From NCBI RefSeq assembly GCF_000379445.1, contig NZ_KB902272.1, positions 62,001 through 126,000 on the forward strand: a DNA stretch of 64,000 nt. Direction: 5' to 3'. Both the position numbers and the translations under genes were made by a program. Position 1 is the first letter of the stretch. Each line of letters opens with the position of its first letter. This document shows, piece by piece, positions 18,538 to 28,300 of the stretch. A model generated the notes under the pieces. That model made no database searches. It saw only the letters and a program-made list of their open reading frames with translations, and was not told the DNA's origin. Source of the stretch: Fangia hongkongensis FSC776 = DSM 21703 (GTDB lineage: Bacteria > Pseudomonadota > Gammaproteobacteria > Francisellales > Francisellaceae).

Positions 18538-18594
18538 ATCGAAAACAGTCGATTTTAAAGAAATCATGACACGAAAAATAGCGTATTTTTACGC
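18538..18594. promoter_or_regulatory. Dyads in the traT upstream region
   Basis: Two dyads lie within 70 bases upstream of traT. ATCGA / TCGAT (18538-18553) has a 6-base spacer; GCGTA-TTTT-TACGC (18581-18594) has a 4-base loop. The second, read on the minus strand, is followed by TATTTTTC, and the same combination appears upstream of the beta-barrel gene at 44250-44263. These are candidate operators in a divergent promoter region. Confidence 0.35.
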
Positions 18595-18769
18595 ATTTTT
18601 ATTAAAATTAAAGATTTTTAGAAAATGACTAAAAGATAGATAGTAGAGATACTCGATTTAGTAATAAAATCAAAAAATACTGGTTGATTTTTCCACAATT
18701 CAAGGTAAAATGCACTTTTTTTGACTGAAACAATAAAGAATAAGCAGCATGTTTTGTAATTAAACTGGA

Positions 18770-19162
18770 ATGAGCGTGGATAAAATGAAGAACTATACAA
18801 CAGTGATAATTTATTTTTTTCATATATTATTGCTATTTTTATCATTTTATACTCCCATTAATTGTATTCATGCCGATCAGCATGCTAAAAGCCAGTGTGT
18901 CTCTGATTGTATTGAAATAGAATGCTCTACTGTTAAGGATAGGCAAAGCATAGAGTTTAAATTGCTTGAGTTTTTAGTAGTGAGAGGCTATGCACTGAAT
19001 TTATGTGTATTTTATTTTTTCCTTTTGCTTTTGCTATATTGCAACCGAGGGATATATCAGTTTAATTTTAATGCAATACGGCCAATCAATTTTAAAAGCG
19101 CTATTTTCTATAGGGCTAATTTCAAAAGAGGCCCGCCATTTATAATGGCAAGTGCACTGTAG
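18770..19162 (+). CDS. Hypothetical protein with two hydrophobic segments
   Basis: A 130-residue frame with a hydrophobic N-terminal segment (residues 9-30) that could be a signal or membrane helix, a polar part with three spaced cysteines (CVSDCIEIEC, residues 43-52) and a second hydrophobic helix near residues 79-92. The C-terminus is basic. No family is recognised. The ribosome site is weak; ATG 18785 is an alternative start. It is divergent from traT. I consider it a probable but unproven gene. Confidence 0.42.
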   Translation: MSVDKMKNYTTVIIYFFHILLLFLSFYTPINCIHADQHAKSQCVSDCIEIECSTVKDRQSIEFKLLEFLVVRGYALNLCVFYFFLLLLLYCNRGIYQFNFNAIRPINFKSAIFYRANFKRGPPFIMASAL

Positions 19163-19500
19163 ATCCTTAAGTTTCAATTATAAGAGAAAACTATTTAACA
19201 ATACATATTTTGTATCTTGAATAGCTTTCTATGAATTGAAGAGTGATCTTAACGTGCCTTTGGTCCTTCATCCATAACTTTTATTAATGTGATAATTAGG
19301 TCAAATCAGAGTTATTTAGCTAAAAACCTGAACGTAGTTTAAATAGCAATAATACGCATAATAATTGATTATTAAAGCAAGATAGAAGGTAAATGCAAAG
19401 AGCGCTGAGAAGTGTCTTTAAGGTGCAGCTGAGTCGCTTGTCATGAAAAATATAACGTAAGTTAAAAACAAAAATTTAAGTAGTAATGTTAGAGAATTAT
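19163..19500. other. 338-base AT-rich intergenic stretch
   Basis: No gene of normal length is seen. It contains a palindrome-like AATAAT-TG-ATTATT, an ATACA/TGTAT dyad, and a 17-codon frame at 19393-19446 (start MQRALRS) preceded by GAAGGT. The latter could be a leader peptide but has nothing else in its favour. Presumably the stretch holds the promoter of the lipoprotein gene that follows. Confidence 0.4.
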
Positions 19501-20457
19501 ATGAATATCAAAAAAATAAGTTTATTAATAATGACAATCATCCTTGCTGTTACCCTAAGTGCCTGTGGTGGCAGTGGCGATGGCGATAATAGTAATAATA
19601 CGCCTTCACCTACTAAGGCTGAATCTATAGATCTTTCTGTTAAGCCAGAAGAAGAGTTAGTAATATTGGCTCCTGATGAAGAGGGTATATTGAAATTAAA
19701 TACGACAGCTAGAGGACTGTCCTTTGGAAAAATGGAATCATTTGACTCTCCTGTGGCTCGGCTGATTACCGAGCTTAATGGTTATTCTGGAGCGGACAAA
19801 CCAGATGTTTTTTTTAGGCAAAAGGAAAACTGCAATTTATCATCAAGCAAAATTAGTTGTGATATTGTTATCAAGAATAACAGTAAGAAAAATGTATGGA
19901 TATCAGGTGAGGAACGTGCTTGGTACTATGCTGATCAAGATAAGCTAGTGACGGGTAATATGCATGGCTTGAATATAATATATGATGAAAATCATGCAAT
20001 ACAGACGAAGAGTGACTCTTCCTCTTTGACAGTGAGTTTTAATAGTGAAGGGGTCTATGAGATTCGCTATAAAAGCAAGCCTTTCGCTTTGGGGTCAGAT
20101 AGGTATTATGTAGCGGTTAGTTCTGATAAGGCGACACTGAAAAAACACTATACTCTGACAGAAGATGTTGATAAAAATCATAAGGAGGCTGCGCTCAAGG
20201 AATTTGGTAAAGCAAATAAAGGTGGCAAGGAGTATATCATCTACCAAATTACAAAGCCTGAAGGAAAAGCAACTGAGCATTATTCAGAATATAAGGTTGA
20301 ATGGCAATTTGAAGGCCTAGAGAATAATGACAAAGTCTTATTCTATGCTAAGGCTCAAAAGGATAAGGGCAGTCAGTTCTATAATCTTTATCTTCCTGTG
20401 CTGGATGGGCAGTTTATTGCTCAGAACGGTCAGCTGATACATGAGAAATCATCATAA
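19501..20457 (+). CDS. Lipoprotein, function unknown (paralogous signal A)
   Basis: A 318-residue protein with a lipoprotein signal peptide ending LSACGG. I place the start at ATG 19501, because the lipoprotein at 21492 begins with nearly the same residues (MNI-KI) and both have an AGAG-type ribosome site just upstream. After the cysteine is a glycine/serine/asparagine-rich linker. The mature domain is unrecognised; it contains one Cys pair (CNLSSSKISC) and beta-rich segments such as VWISGEERAWYYADQDKL. It is probably anchored in the outer membrane facing out or in the periplasm. Confidence 0.7.
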   Translation: MNIKKISLLIMTIILAVTLSACGGSGDGDNSNNTPSPTKAESIDLSVKPEEELVILAPDEEGILKLNTTARGLSFGKMESFDSPVARLITELNGYSGADKPDVFFRQKENCNLSSSKISCDIVIKNNSKKNVWISGEERAWYYADQDKLVTGNMHGLNIIYDENHAIQTKSDSSSLTVSFNSEGVYEIRYKSKPFALGSDRYYVAVSSDKATLKKHYTLTEDVDKNHKEAALKEFGKANKGGKEYIIYQITKPEGKATEHYSEYKVEWQFEGLENNDKVLFYAKAQKDKGSQFYNLYLPVLDGQFIAQNGQLIHEKSS

Positions 20458-20573
20458 ACATGGGTCGAATATTTGGTTGCTTGATTGAAGCGTTATTAAA
20501 TAGCAAAAAAGGAGCATTAGGGCTCTTGTACCTAGCTAGATGATAATGATAAATAGAGTAGTAGTTGTAATCA

Positions 20574-21458
20574 ATGATGAATGAATTTCAAAAAGTGCAC
20601 AGACACTCCAAACAGAAAATACCTAAATATTTTGCAAATCTGATCCACAGAGTGAAGGGTATGCTGAATCTAACAGGTATGCTTTATACTAGCATTAGCC
20701 CAAATGGGGAAATTCATGAGGTCATTATTATCCCACATCCGTTAATAGACTTATGGGCGCAGCAAAACGATGCAATGCGAGGTCCACTGCTTAGTTACAC
20801 TAATATGCTATCAATGCCAGATTATTTTTTCTATCATGATCTTGCCTGCTTTATGTGCGAGCCAGATAAATATCAGACATTGCAAAATTTGAAAAAAACA
20901 ATGGTAAATGGTGACATCGTTAGCATATTTCGCATGTTGCGTGAACGAGACCATGCTATTGCGAAGATTGTACTATTTTCAAAGCAGCCTATTTATGGAA
21001 CAGGTTACACTATGCAGGTTGTTCAAGAGTTTTTGCAGCAGTTTGAGCATTATTTTTGGGCATCAACATTTGAAAGTGATTTTAGAATAAGCCTGCAAGA
21101 GGAGCCTTATAAACTTAAGATTCTTGAAGAAGAAAAGCGCAAGCTGATGCATCAGCCAGTGATGAGCTCAGTTCAACTGGAGATAGCGAAATCTTTATAT
21201 TTCAACCCTTCTTTAACTTCAAGAGAACTTGCCTTTAAGGTGCATAGATCATCAAGAACGGTTGAAAGTAATTTGCAGCGCTTATATGAGGTGTTTGGAG
21301 TGAACTCTAAGGCTGCTCTTAGCGGTTATCTACATGAAAATCATAGAGAAATGTTATTTTTCCCGGAGGCTTTTACTCAGAGGAAAAGTGGCAGTAAAAA
21401 GTTAGTCAAACCAACGGGTTTGCGGCATCACAATTGTAATTGGGAATTTGATTCCTAG
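20574..21458 (+). CDS. LuxR-type regulator with a lineage-specific sensor domain
   Basis: A 294-residue protein whose C-terminal 60 residues form a GerE/LuxR helix-turn-helix: LTSRELAFKVHRSSRTVESNLQRLYEVFGV near residues 218-247. The N-terminal 200 residues share the pattern GMLYTSISPNGEIHEVIIIPHPLIDLWA with the regulator at 42501-43325 and so define a common sensor domain. I do not see the conserved acyl-homoserine-lactone residues clearly enough to call it a quorum sensor. It lies between two lipoprotein genes on the same strand and may regulate them. Confidence 0.72.
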   Translation: MMNEFQKVHRHSKQKIPKYFANLIHRVKGMLNLTGMLYTSISPNGEIHEVIIIPHPLIDLWAQQNDAMRGPLLSYTNMLSMPDYFFYHDLACFMCEPDKYQTLQNLKKTMVNGDIVSIFRMLRERDHAIAKIVLFSKQPIYGTGYTMQVVQEFLQQFEHYFWASTFESDFRISLQEEPYKLKILEEEKRKLMHQPVMSSVQLEIAKSLYFNPSLTSRELAFKVHRSSRTVESNLQRLYEVFGVNSKAALSGYLHENHREMLFFPEAFTQRKSGSKKLVKPTGLRHHNCNWEFDS

Positions 21459-21491
21459 ATAAAATAAAGTAAATAATAGAGAGAGTTATAT

Positions 21492-22901
21492 ATGAATATC
21501 AGTAAAATTAATTTATCAATCATAACAGTAATCCTTGCCGTTAGCTTAAGTGCCTGTGGGGGAAATGGCGGTAGTGATACTGGCACAGGCGGTCAACAAT
21601 CAACTCATGAGAAGAGTTCTGATCATGAGCTTTCTCCATCGCCTCAACCAGATGTTACTCCTGTAGACCCTGATCAAGAGGACCCAAAGCCAACTCCATA
21701 TAATCCAAATGACTATATTGAGACAAGTTTCACATCCAGCTCTAGCATTTTAATGAAGGACAAGCCAGTTGATTTAACAACTGAAGCAAAAGCTAAAGCG
21801 TTTGCACCGGTTGGGATTAATCCACAACTGGATGTATTAACTCAGATTATTAACACCCCTGACTCCCTTGCAACTAAACTAAGCTTGGAAAATAAAAGTG
21901 CAAAATTGGGACAAACTGGTAGTTTACAGAGTAAGCTTAGTTTAACTCATCTGCTTGAGGAAAATCAGAGCTACTTTGATAAGCCAACTAAAATTACAGT
22001 TAATAATAGTGTTGGAGGTTCTAAAGAAATTACTGTTATTAATCAATTGGCTGAAATAATTGATCATCGTGAGGAGTCTTCTATTACTCCGGGGAAGTAT
22101 AATCATCATGACTATCTGATATTATATTTTGGTGAGACGATTCATCATTATATTTTGTCAACAGCTAAGGGTACTCTTTATCAATCAATGGAAGCCTACA
22201 GAGATTTACTGAATGAAACCTATGATTTTAAGATTGGTAGTAAAGCTGTAAGGTTAGCAACCTGTGCTATTGATTTAGAAGAAGATCAAATCAGTGTTCG
22301 TAAACCAAAAGAGAGTTACCAGCCCTATTGTGTACTGCCTGTTGATCAGGCGCTTAGAGTCAATCTGGAAGATGAAATTAAGCATCGAACATTTGCCTCT
22401 CATAATACAGAGTTAGCTGTTAAGGTTGATAACTATCTTGCTAAATCTAAGCATCTTGAGAACTTTTTATCTGCAGAATATCCAGCGGTTTTAACAATGA
22501 TTGCAGTTAGAACGCTTCTGGCTAATCTTGCAGGTGTGGATATAGAAAAGTATTATAATAAGGCAACACAAAAAGTTGAGATGGACTCTTGGATTAAGCA
22601 ATATATTCATTTAAGAGGCTTCTTAAAGCTCACAAATGTTAAGCTTGATAAGCTTTTAAAAGACTATGAGGATGCAGCTAAAAAAGCCAACGGGAAAGAC
22701 ATGAGTGAAGCGGGAAGGCTATCAGCGGAAGTGGATGAAGCACAAAAAGAGTTAATTGAAGCAATTGAGCAGCAAAGCTATACGCTATCATTTGATGCTG
22801 TAGGCAAAAATAAGGAAAAGAGCCATAGTAAGCTCAAAGTGGGTTACACAGATACCATTTCTTCTAGTTTTGCTTTTGCTTTAACCGTGGCACCAAAATA
22901 G
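21492..22901 (+). CDS. Lipoprotein, function unknown (paralogous signal B)
   Basis: A 469-residue lipoprotein. Its signal peptide (MNISKINLSII, ending LSACGG) is nearly the same as that of the protein at 19501, down to the glycine-rich start of the mature chain. Next comes a proline/aspartate-rich linker (residues 40-75), then a large soluble domain with a charged helical region near residues 395-430 (KLLKDYEDAAKKANGKD onward). No family recognised. It starts 33 bases after the LuxR-type gene, probably in the same transcript. Ribosome site AGAGAG precedes the ATG. Confidence 0.7.
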   Translation: MNISKINLSIITVILAVSLSACGGNGGSDTGTGGQQSTHEKSSDHELSPSPQPDVTPVDPDQEDPKPTPYNPNDYIETSFTSSSSILMKDKPVDLTTEAKAKAFAPVGINPQLDVLTQIINTPDSLATKLSLENKSAKLGQTGSLQSKLSLTHLLEENQSYFDKPTKITVNNSVGGSKEITVINQLAEIIDHREESSITPGKYNHHDYLILYFGETIHHYILSTAKGTLYQSMEAYRDLLNETYDFKIGSKAVRLATCAIDLEEDQISVRKPKESYQPYCVLPVDQALRVNLEDEIKHRTFASHNTELAVKVDNYLAKSKHLENFLSAEYPAVLTMIAVRTLLANLAGVDIEKYYNKATQKVEMDSWIKQYIHLRGFLKLTNVKLDKLLKDYEDAAKKANGKDMSEAGRLSAEVDEAQKELIEAIEQQSYTLSFDAVGKNKEKSHSKLKVGYTDTISSSFAFALTVAPK

Positions 22902-22958
22902 TCTTTATATAGACCAACACACGGTGTCCGTTAGATCAAGAGCTACTACATACTACAT

Positions 22959-23876
22959 TTAAATTACTTTAGACAATAAAGTAGATAGATCTTTATGATG
23001 AAAATTCTTTTTAATATATAATAATCTTTTTGCATTTGGAACTTTATAATCATGTAAAATTTCGATCAATCCTTTTACTTGATTGCTTTTTATTAGAGAT
23101 TCACTCAAAATTGACACCCCAGCCCCACCTTCTATAGCATGGGCAGCAATGCTTTCATTGTCAATTTTTATTGTCTTTCCTAAAAACATAATTCTTTTTT
23201 TGCCAGTAGGGACATGCCTAAACTCCCATTTATTTACTTTCATATTGCTGGAAATAACCCATATACAGTTTTCTAAATCTTCTAACGTTTCAATGTGTCC
23301 ATAGCTTTTAAGGTATTTAAGAGAAGTGTAGATTTTTTGAGGGGTGGTAGTCGAGTTAACTTTATCCCATTCGTTTTGATTAATATAGTGGCTATATTCA
23401 TCTCTTATGGCTATTATATCCACGCTTTTTATTGCGGACCGTATAAGGGTTGGAAAGTTAAGAAAAAATGAAGTACTAAATGTAATTAGTTCAATATGCA
23501 ATGAGGTATCAGCTTTCAAAATAGACAAGTTTCTTATGAATTCATATGAGCTGTCTATGGACATAAAGAGTTTTATTTTCCTTTTGGAAGGCAGATAATC
23601 GGCTTTTGCAGTACTTTCGTATGTATTTAAAATTGAACAAATAGATTCATATAGCTCAAAATTTTTTTCGATTGGATAGTAGTTATTTTGATATCTCAAA
23701 AATAATTCTATTTGTAATTTATCTTCAAGAGAGTTAATTGCTCTAGTACAGGTAGCTTCTGAAAGCTCTAACTTTTCTGAGAGTTTTTTTATTGACCCGG
23801 TTTTAATGAAAAGCTGAAAAACTTTTAGTTCTTGTAGTGTTATATCATTAAATTTAAAAGAGTTAATTTCTGACAT
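22959..23876 (-). CDS. LysR-like transcriptional regulator at left end of the Tat island
   Basis: A 305-residue LysR-type protein. The winged helix reads FQLFIKTGSIKKLSEKLELSEATCTRAINSLED at about residues 20-52. The C-terminal half keeps the LysR effector-domain pattern IDNESIAAHAIEGGAGVSILSESLI near residue 240, although the rest is diverged. It is divergent from tatA, with 189 bases between the starts, and is thus the likely regulator of the Tat island. A related LysR-like gene lies at the far end of the island. Confidence 0.82.
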   Translation of the reverse strand: MSEINSFKFNDITLQELKVFQLFIKTGSIKKLSEKLELSEATCTRAINSLEDKLQIELFLRYQNNYYPIEKNFELYESICSILNTYESTAKADYLPSKRKIKLFMSIDSSYEFIRNLSILKADTSLHIELITFSTSFFLNFPTLIRSAIKSVDIIAIRDEYSHYINQNEWDKVNSTTTPQKIYTSLKYLKSYGHIETLEDLENCIWVISSNMKVNKWEFRHVPTGKKRIMFLGKTIKIDNESIAAHAIEGGAGVSILSESLIKSNQVKGLIEILHDYKVPNAKRLLYIKKNFHHKDLSTLLSKVI

Positions 23877-23931
23877 ATAACATACTCCATTTTCAAATTA
23901 GTGCTAAAGCAGATTTAATTTCTCCAAAAAA

Positions 23932-23995
23932 TACACTTCTTTTAGATCATTTTTATCTTTGATATTTTGCATTCTGTAATTCAAAAATAAGTGTA
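23932..23995. promoter_or_regulatory. TACACTT / AAGTGTA inverted repeat in the LysR-tatA gap
   Basis: The 7-base arms 23932-23938 and 23989-23995 are perfect reverse complements, 50 bases apart, within the divergent promoter region. LysR proteins often bind two separated half-sites here. The arms are short and the match could be chance. Confidence 0.25.
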
Positions 23996-24065
23996 GTACA
24001 AGAAAGTATATTTTGGTTAGAATGCGCTCAGGTTTTCAAATTGTTCAAAACATTAGGAGAAAAAA

Positions 24066-24290
24066 ATGAGTGGAATAAGTATATGGCAACTAGTAATTGT
24101 GTTTTTAATTTTGTTATTACTATTTGGTAGTAAAAAGATTAAGTCATTAGGTGGTGATTTAGGCAATTCTATTAAAAGCTTTAAAGATGCCATGAAAGAG
24201 ACAAAGGAAACAACACAAGAGAAGCAAACCACTGAAGGTTCTGTTACAGCAATTTCTGAGTCAACAGAAAACAGACAAGCCAGAGGTTAA
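24066..24290 (+). CDS. tatA: Twin-arginine translocase subunit TatA
   Basis: TatA oligomers form the pore or membrane-weakening patch of the Tat pathway for folded proteins. This 74-residue protein has one N-terminal helix (residues 5-20), the [24 protein letters not shown] motif that marks TatA and a hydrophilic tail. Serine replaces the usual proline after FGxKKL. TTAGGAG precedes the ATG. It is the first gene of a tatA-tatB-tatC operon that leads directly into a giant Tat substrate. Confidence 0.92.
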   Translation: MSGISIWQLVIVFLILLLLFGSKKIKSLGGDLGNSIKSFKDAMKETKETTQEKQTTEGSVTAISESTENRQARG

Positions 24291-24293
24291 ATC

Positions 24294-24479
24294 ATGTTTG
24301 GCTTAAGTGGACCTGAGCTATTGCTTAGTGCAGGCATTGGCTTATTAGTATTAGGTCCAGAACAACTCAAGCAAGTTGTTAGGTTTATTGCCAAATGTAT
24401 ACGATCAGTGCGTAAAATCATGTCAGATATTAGTACTTATTTAGAGTCAACTATCGACGATAAGAATAAGCCTAACTAA
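24294..24479 (+). CDS. tatB: Twin-arginine translocase subunit TatB, short form
   Basis: The first 45 residues match TatB: MFGLSGPELLLSAGIGLLVLGPEQL with the conserved Glu and the LGPE hinge, then an amphipathic helix (FIAKCIRSVRKI). TatB normally has 130-180 residues; this one has 61 and lacks nearly all of the C-terminal tail. The helix and hinge are the parts that contact TatC and the signal peptide, so it may still work. It starts three bases after the tatA stop. Confidence 0.85.
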   Translation: MFGLSGPELLLSAGIGLLVLGPEQLKQVVRFIAKCIRSVRKIMSDISTYLESTIDDKNKPN

Positions 24480-24517
24480 TTTTTATTTTAATACTATTTC
24501 AATGAATGAGGTTACCT

Positions 24518-25258
24518 ATGGATGTCAAGGCGGTTAGCTCACACCTGATAGAAATCAGAAATAGAGGTTTTAAGTGTACTATTATATTTGTTATTTTATT
24601 TGCTTGTATATATCCATTTGCAGGCCAGCTATTTGATATTGCCGCACAGCCAATATTAGTCGCTTTACCAAAAGCCTCAAGTATAATTGCAACTGAAGTT
24701 ACCTCACCTTTTTTTATGCCATTGAAGTTAAACTTCTACTTAAGTATGCTTATTTGTGCGCCATACTTATTTTACCATATTTGGGGATTTATGGGCCCAG
24801 CTTTATTGCGACACGAAAAACGCTTTTTATTACCGATAAGTTTTTTAAGTTTAGTGTTATTTTATATAGGCTTTGCAACAAGTTACTTTATTGTGCTACC
24901 TGTGTTATTTAATTTTTTCATTAGCGTTTCACCAAGCTCAGTGCAAGTGATGACCAGTATGTCAAACTTACTAAACTTTATTATTAATACATCATTTATT
25001 GTGGGTTTGATATTCCAAATACCTATTGTTATGACAATTATTGTCAAATTTGGATTTGTGGAGAGAAGAACGCTTGCAAAAGGAAGACGTTTTGCAATTT
25101 TAGGTGCTTTTGTCATTGCTATGATTATAGCGCCTGATGTTTTATTCCAAGCGATATTTGCAGGGCCCATTTATGTGATGTATGAATTGGGTTTATTTAT
25201 TTCACGATTTGTGGAGCCCAAAAAACAAAATAATCAAAAAGCGTTCCCAATTATCTAA
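24518..25258 (+). CDS. tatC: Twin-arginine translocase subunit TatC
   Basis: TatC is the six-helix receptor for twin-arginine signal peptides. The N-terminus has HLIEIRNR, the family's HLxELRxR signal-recognition motif; further segments include PFFMPLKLNFYLSMLICAPYLFYHIWGFMGPALL and a late IIAPDVLFQ. Length (246 residues) is standard. An upstream ATG (24506) is in frame, but ATG 24518 follows GAGG by six bases and puts the motif at the expected distance. It is followed after 55 bases by the gene of a large Tat substrate. Confidence 0.93.
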   Translation: MDVKAVSSHLIEIRNRGFKCTIIFVILFACIYPFAGQLFDIAAQPILVALPKASSIIATEVTSPFFMPLKLNFYLSMLICAPYLFYHIWGFMGPALLRHEKRFLLPISFLSLVLFYIGFATSYFIVLPVLFNFFISVSPSSVQVMTSMSNLLNFIINTSFIVGLIFQIPIVMTIIVKFGFVERRTLAKGRRFAILGAFVIAMIIAPDVLFQAIFAGPIYVMYELGLFISRFVEPKKQNNQKAFPII

Positions 25259-25313
25259 TTACAAAGAAATTGAAGTGTTCAAAATAAACTAATTTTTAAC
25301 TGGAGAGATTAAG

Positions 25314-28300
25314 ATGTCAGAGAGAAAAGATCAGCAACAAGTTAATAGCTTACGAGCTAAAGTTAAGAAAACATTAAAGCGTTTTGTGAATAATAAAGAT
25401 GTATCTGATAAAGAGATGCAAATCTTTGAAAAAGTAGTTTCAAGAAGACAGTTTCTTGGTGGAACATTTAAGCTGTCAACGGTAGCAGCATTGGTGGGGC
25501 AAGGAATTGTTCCTTCTGCATTTGCTGCAAAAAGGCCTGATTTAACGCTACCAATTCAAGAAATGCCCATTTTGACAAACGAATTAAAAGAAACTATTAC
25601 TACAGCTGCTGGCATCAAAGTTACGAGTGATGTTATTGACGATATTTTAAAGCATAAACATATTGAAAGTATTGAGGCCAAGGAATATGAAGATACACTA
25701 GAAGCCCTTAATACCGTTGTTCGTGCACAAGAAGGCTTTCAAAATCCAAATCAGGGACTTGAGGAAATATCAAAAAATTTACAGCGAACCTACGGTCATC
25801 CAGAATTGGTTCGTTTACAAAACAGTCAATTTAGTAAAGATAGTCCTTATATGCACAATGGCCATGAATTGGTTTTATATGAGTATAATACCAAGCAAAC
25901 TGCGCCTGTTAAGAAAAGAGTTATACAGCTGCCAACTGCTTTTCCTGAAACACTTACAATTAAACTGTCAAATAAGACGGGCAATTTTGAACTTCGAAAA
26001 GGGGATGAAATACAAAATAAATACTTTCGTTTGGTATATCTTCCTGATACTGGGAATATTGAAATTTGGTCTAAAGATAGTGATCGATATTGCTGGACCC
26101 TTTTTAGCGGAGAAAAGCATCCTGAGGCAGCAGTACTTGCATTTCAGACAGATGGAAGGTTGGCTATATATTCTAGTAAGGGCAACTTCATAAAAGACCT
26201 TTCTGGAATGGGCGCGGAAACGAAGGAAAATGTAATGCTTGAATTTACATCAGATGCCAATTTGAAGCTTTATGCAGGCAAAGAGGGTTGTTATTATGAT
26301 GCAAATCAAGCTTTTGACGTTAATAAAAACGTTTTTGAGGATTATATGCCTCAAGATTTTGATTACAATCGTATCGTTTCAATCAATGGACATAAACATA
26401 ACACGCTTGACAATGGTTATGTTAGGAATCAAAAAATGATTCTTGTTGCTAAACAATCTGTTCAAGGCAGTTGGGATGGATCACCTGGGAAGTGGTTAGA
26501 GCATACAAGTGAGATGTCATCTTGTTGGGAGCAAATGAGATTATATGTTCAAAATTCAAGGCATGCAGTCCATTGTCCAGATGGTATGCAGCTAAAGGCT
26601 GTTTATGATCAAGGTAGCATATCTGATACTTCTGGAGACAGATGGCATGTTTATAACCCTTTAGCGATTTTACAGGAAAATATGATCAAGTTGCTTGATC
26701 ATCAAATAGACCCGCGCATACCTAGAAGTGGCTCAGGTTATAGGGGTTTTAAAGCAAAAAATTTAAGATTAACAATTGAAGATATTGGTAAATTTGAATC
26801 TGGGAATAACTTTGCATGTTTATATGGAACGGTAAAAGTTAACCTTTGGATGAATCTTGGATTTTATATCTTTTTTAAAGAGGGACAAGAGGCACCTGTG
26901 GTGAAATTTGTCTCACTAAACAATAAGCATCGTTATGAATATTTATGGTGGTCAGACAATAATGATTCAGATATGTTCTGGAGAATGGCTGGGAATAAGA
27001 ACTATCGTATCACAGATTCAGATTTAAATGATAAAAATCCACGAGTTGGACATGCACTTTTAAGGCGAGGAGACACAAAATCATTTATTGAGCAATTATT
27101 CAGACCGATAGGCTATTTTAATAAGGGACAAAAATTATTAATGGCTTATGAAAATACCCACTCAGGGGATGGGGGAGAGCATTTTGCAAGATCAATCGCA
27201 ATGCACTTTATTCCAACAACAATTGATAATGAGCTTTATATTTATGATATCCAAGATGAAAGCTTCTTGAAGGAATCACATAAAAAATTTGGGGACAAAT
27301 ACACTGAGTATGTTTGTCCTAAAGAAAGGGAAACAGGTATTATATTTAATAGTACAGTTGATACTTACTTAAAGCACTCTCTATTTAACCAAAATTCAGG
27401 GCTTGCCCGTCCTATTTTCCAATTTGAAAAGTATTATTCTACCTATAGTAATGAATACTATAAATTATACTTCTCTGGTGGCTCTTATGTAGAGAGTCGA
27501 TTTGATTCATTATGTGAGGCAACTGTTCAGCTTGATGAAAGTACAAGCAGTCATAATATTCTGAGGGGCGACCCCGATAAGTGTATTCATCATGAGTTTG
27601 GATATATTTATTCTAGTTTTTATCTTGAGGGTAAGTCTGATCAAGAATATGCCTCTAAGTGGTTTAGTAAGGCTAAGATTAAAAAAGCTTATTTCTCTAG
27701 GAGTCTCATTGGTGCTGCTAGATACATTGTTCATACAGAAGATGGTGGTTTATATATATTTAGACAGCAGGTAGACAAAGATGGTGGTGGTTATGGAAGA
27801 GCTGTTACACAATATAATAACAGCATCCAGTGGGAATCGACTTATCTTCCTTTGAGCACACCGTCTGAAAAAGGATCAAATAATAGATATTGTAAGACAC
27901 TAAGATTACTGGATTGGAGCAAGTATGCATCTGACCATGAACTTATCGTTGTCCAAGAAAATAATCTAAATAACACTAAAGCTAAAGATATCAGTGTTAA
28001 AAAACAATATAAGTATCTTACCAAAGAGATTGCAGATGAAACTTGGCATGATCATGTAATTAATGCACAAGTTGCTGCCGGTGAAGAGCATATTACAGAA
28101 CATTGTGAAAAAACAACAATATATAATGTTAAGCTTCAAGCAGAAAATATATATAACAAAGATTGCGTATTACGTGATGATCAAGCATTTGAAATACGAT
28201 TTGCCCAACCCTGTTATTTTGAGATATTTACAGGATCGGATCAGCGTAATGAAGGGGCATATGCTAAGAGGCTTGAATCATACTTTGTAAAACCAGATGC

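Noticed and set aside
19393-19446. 17-codon frame with a fair ribosome site before the lipoprotein gene
   Set aside because: Too short, no attenuator-like hairpins after it and no amino-acid run typical of leader peptides. Mentioned only as part of the intergenic stretch.
20574-21458. Calling the LuxR-type proteins acyl-homoserine-lactone receptors
   Set aside because: The ligand-pocket Trp/Tyr/Asp pattern of the autoinducer domain could not be placed with confidence.
23932-23995. Strong sigma-70 promoter for tatA
   Set aside because: TAGAAT at 24018 could be a -10 box, but no acceptable -35 box stands at the right distance, so no promoter is called.
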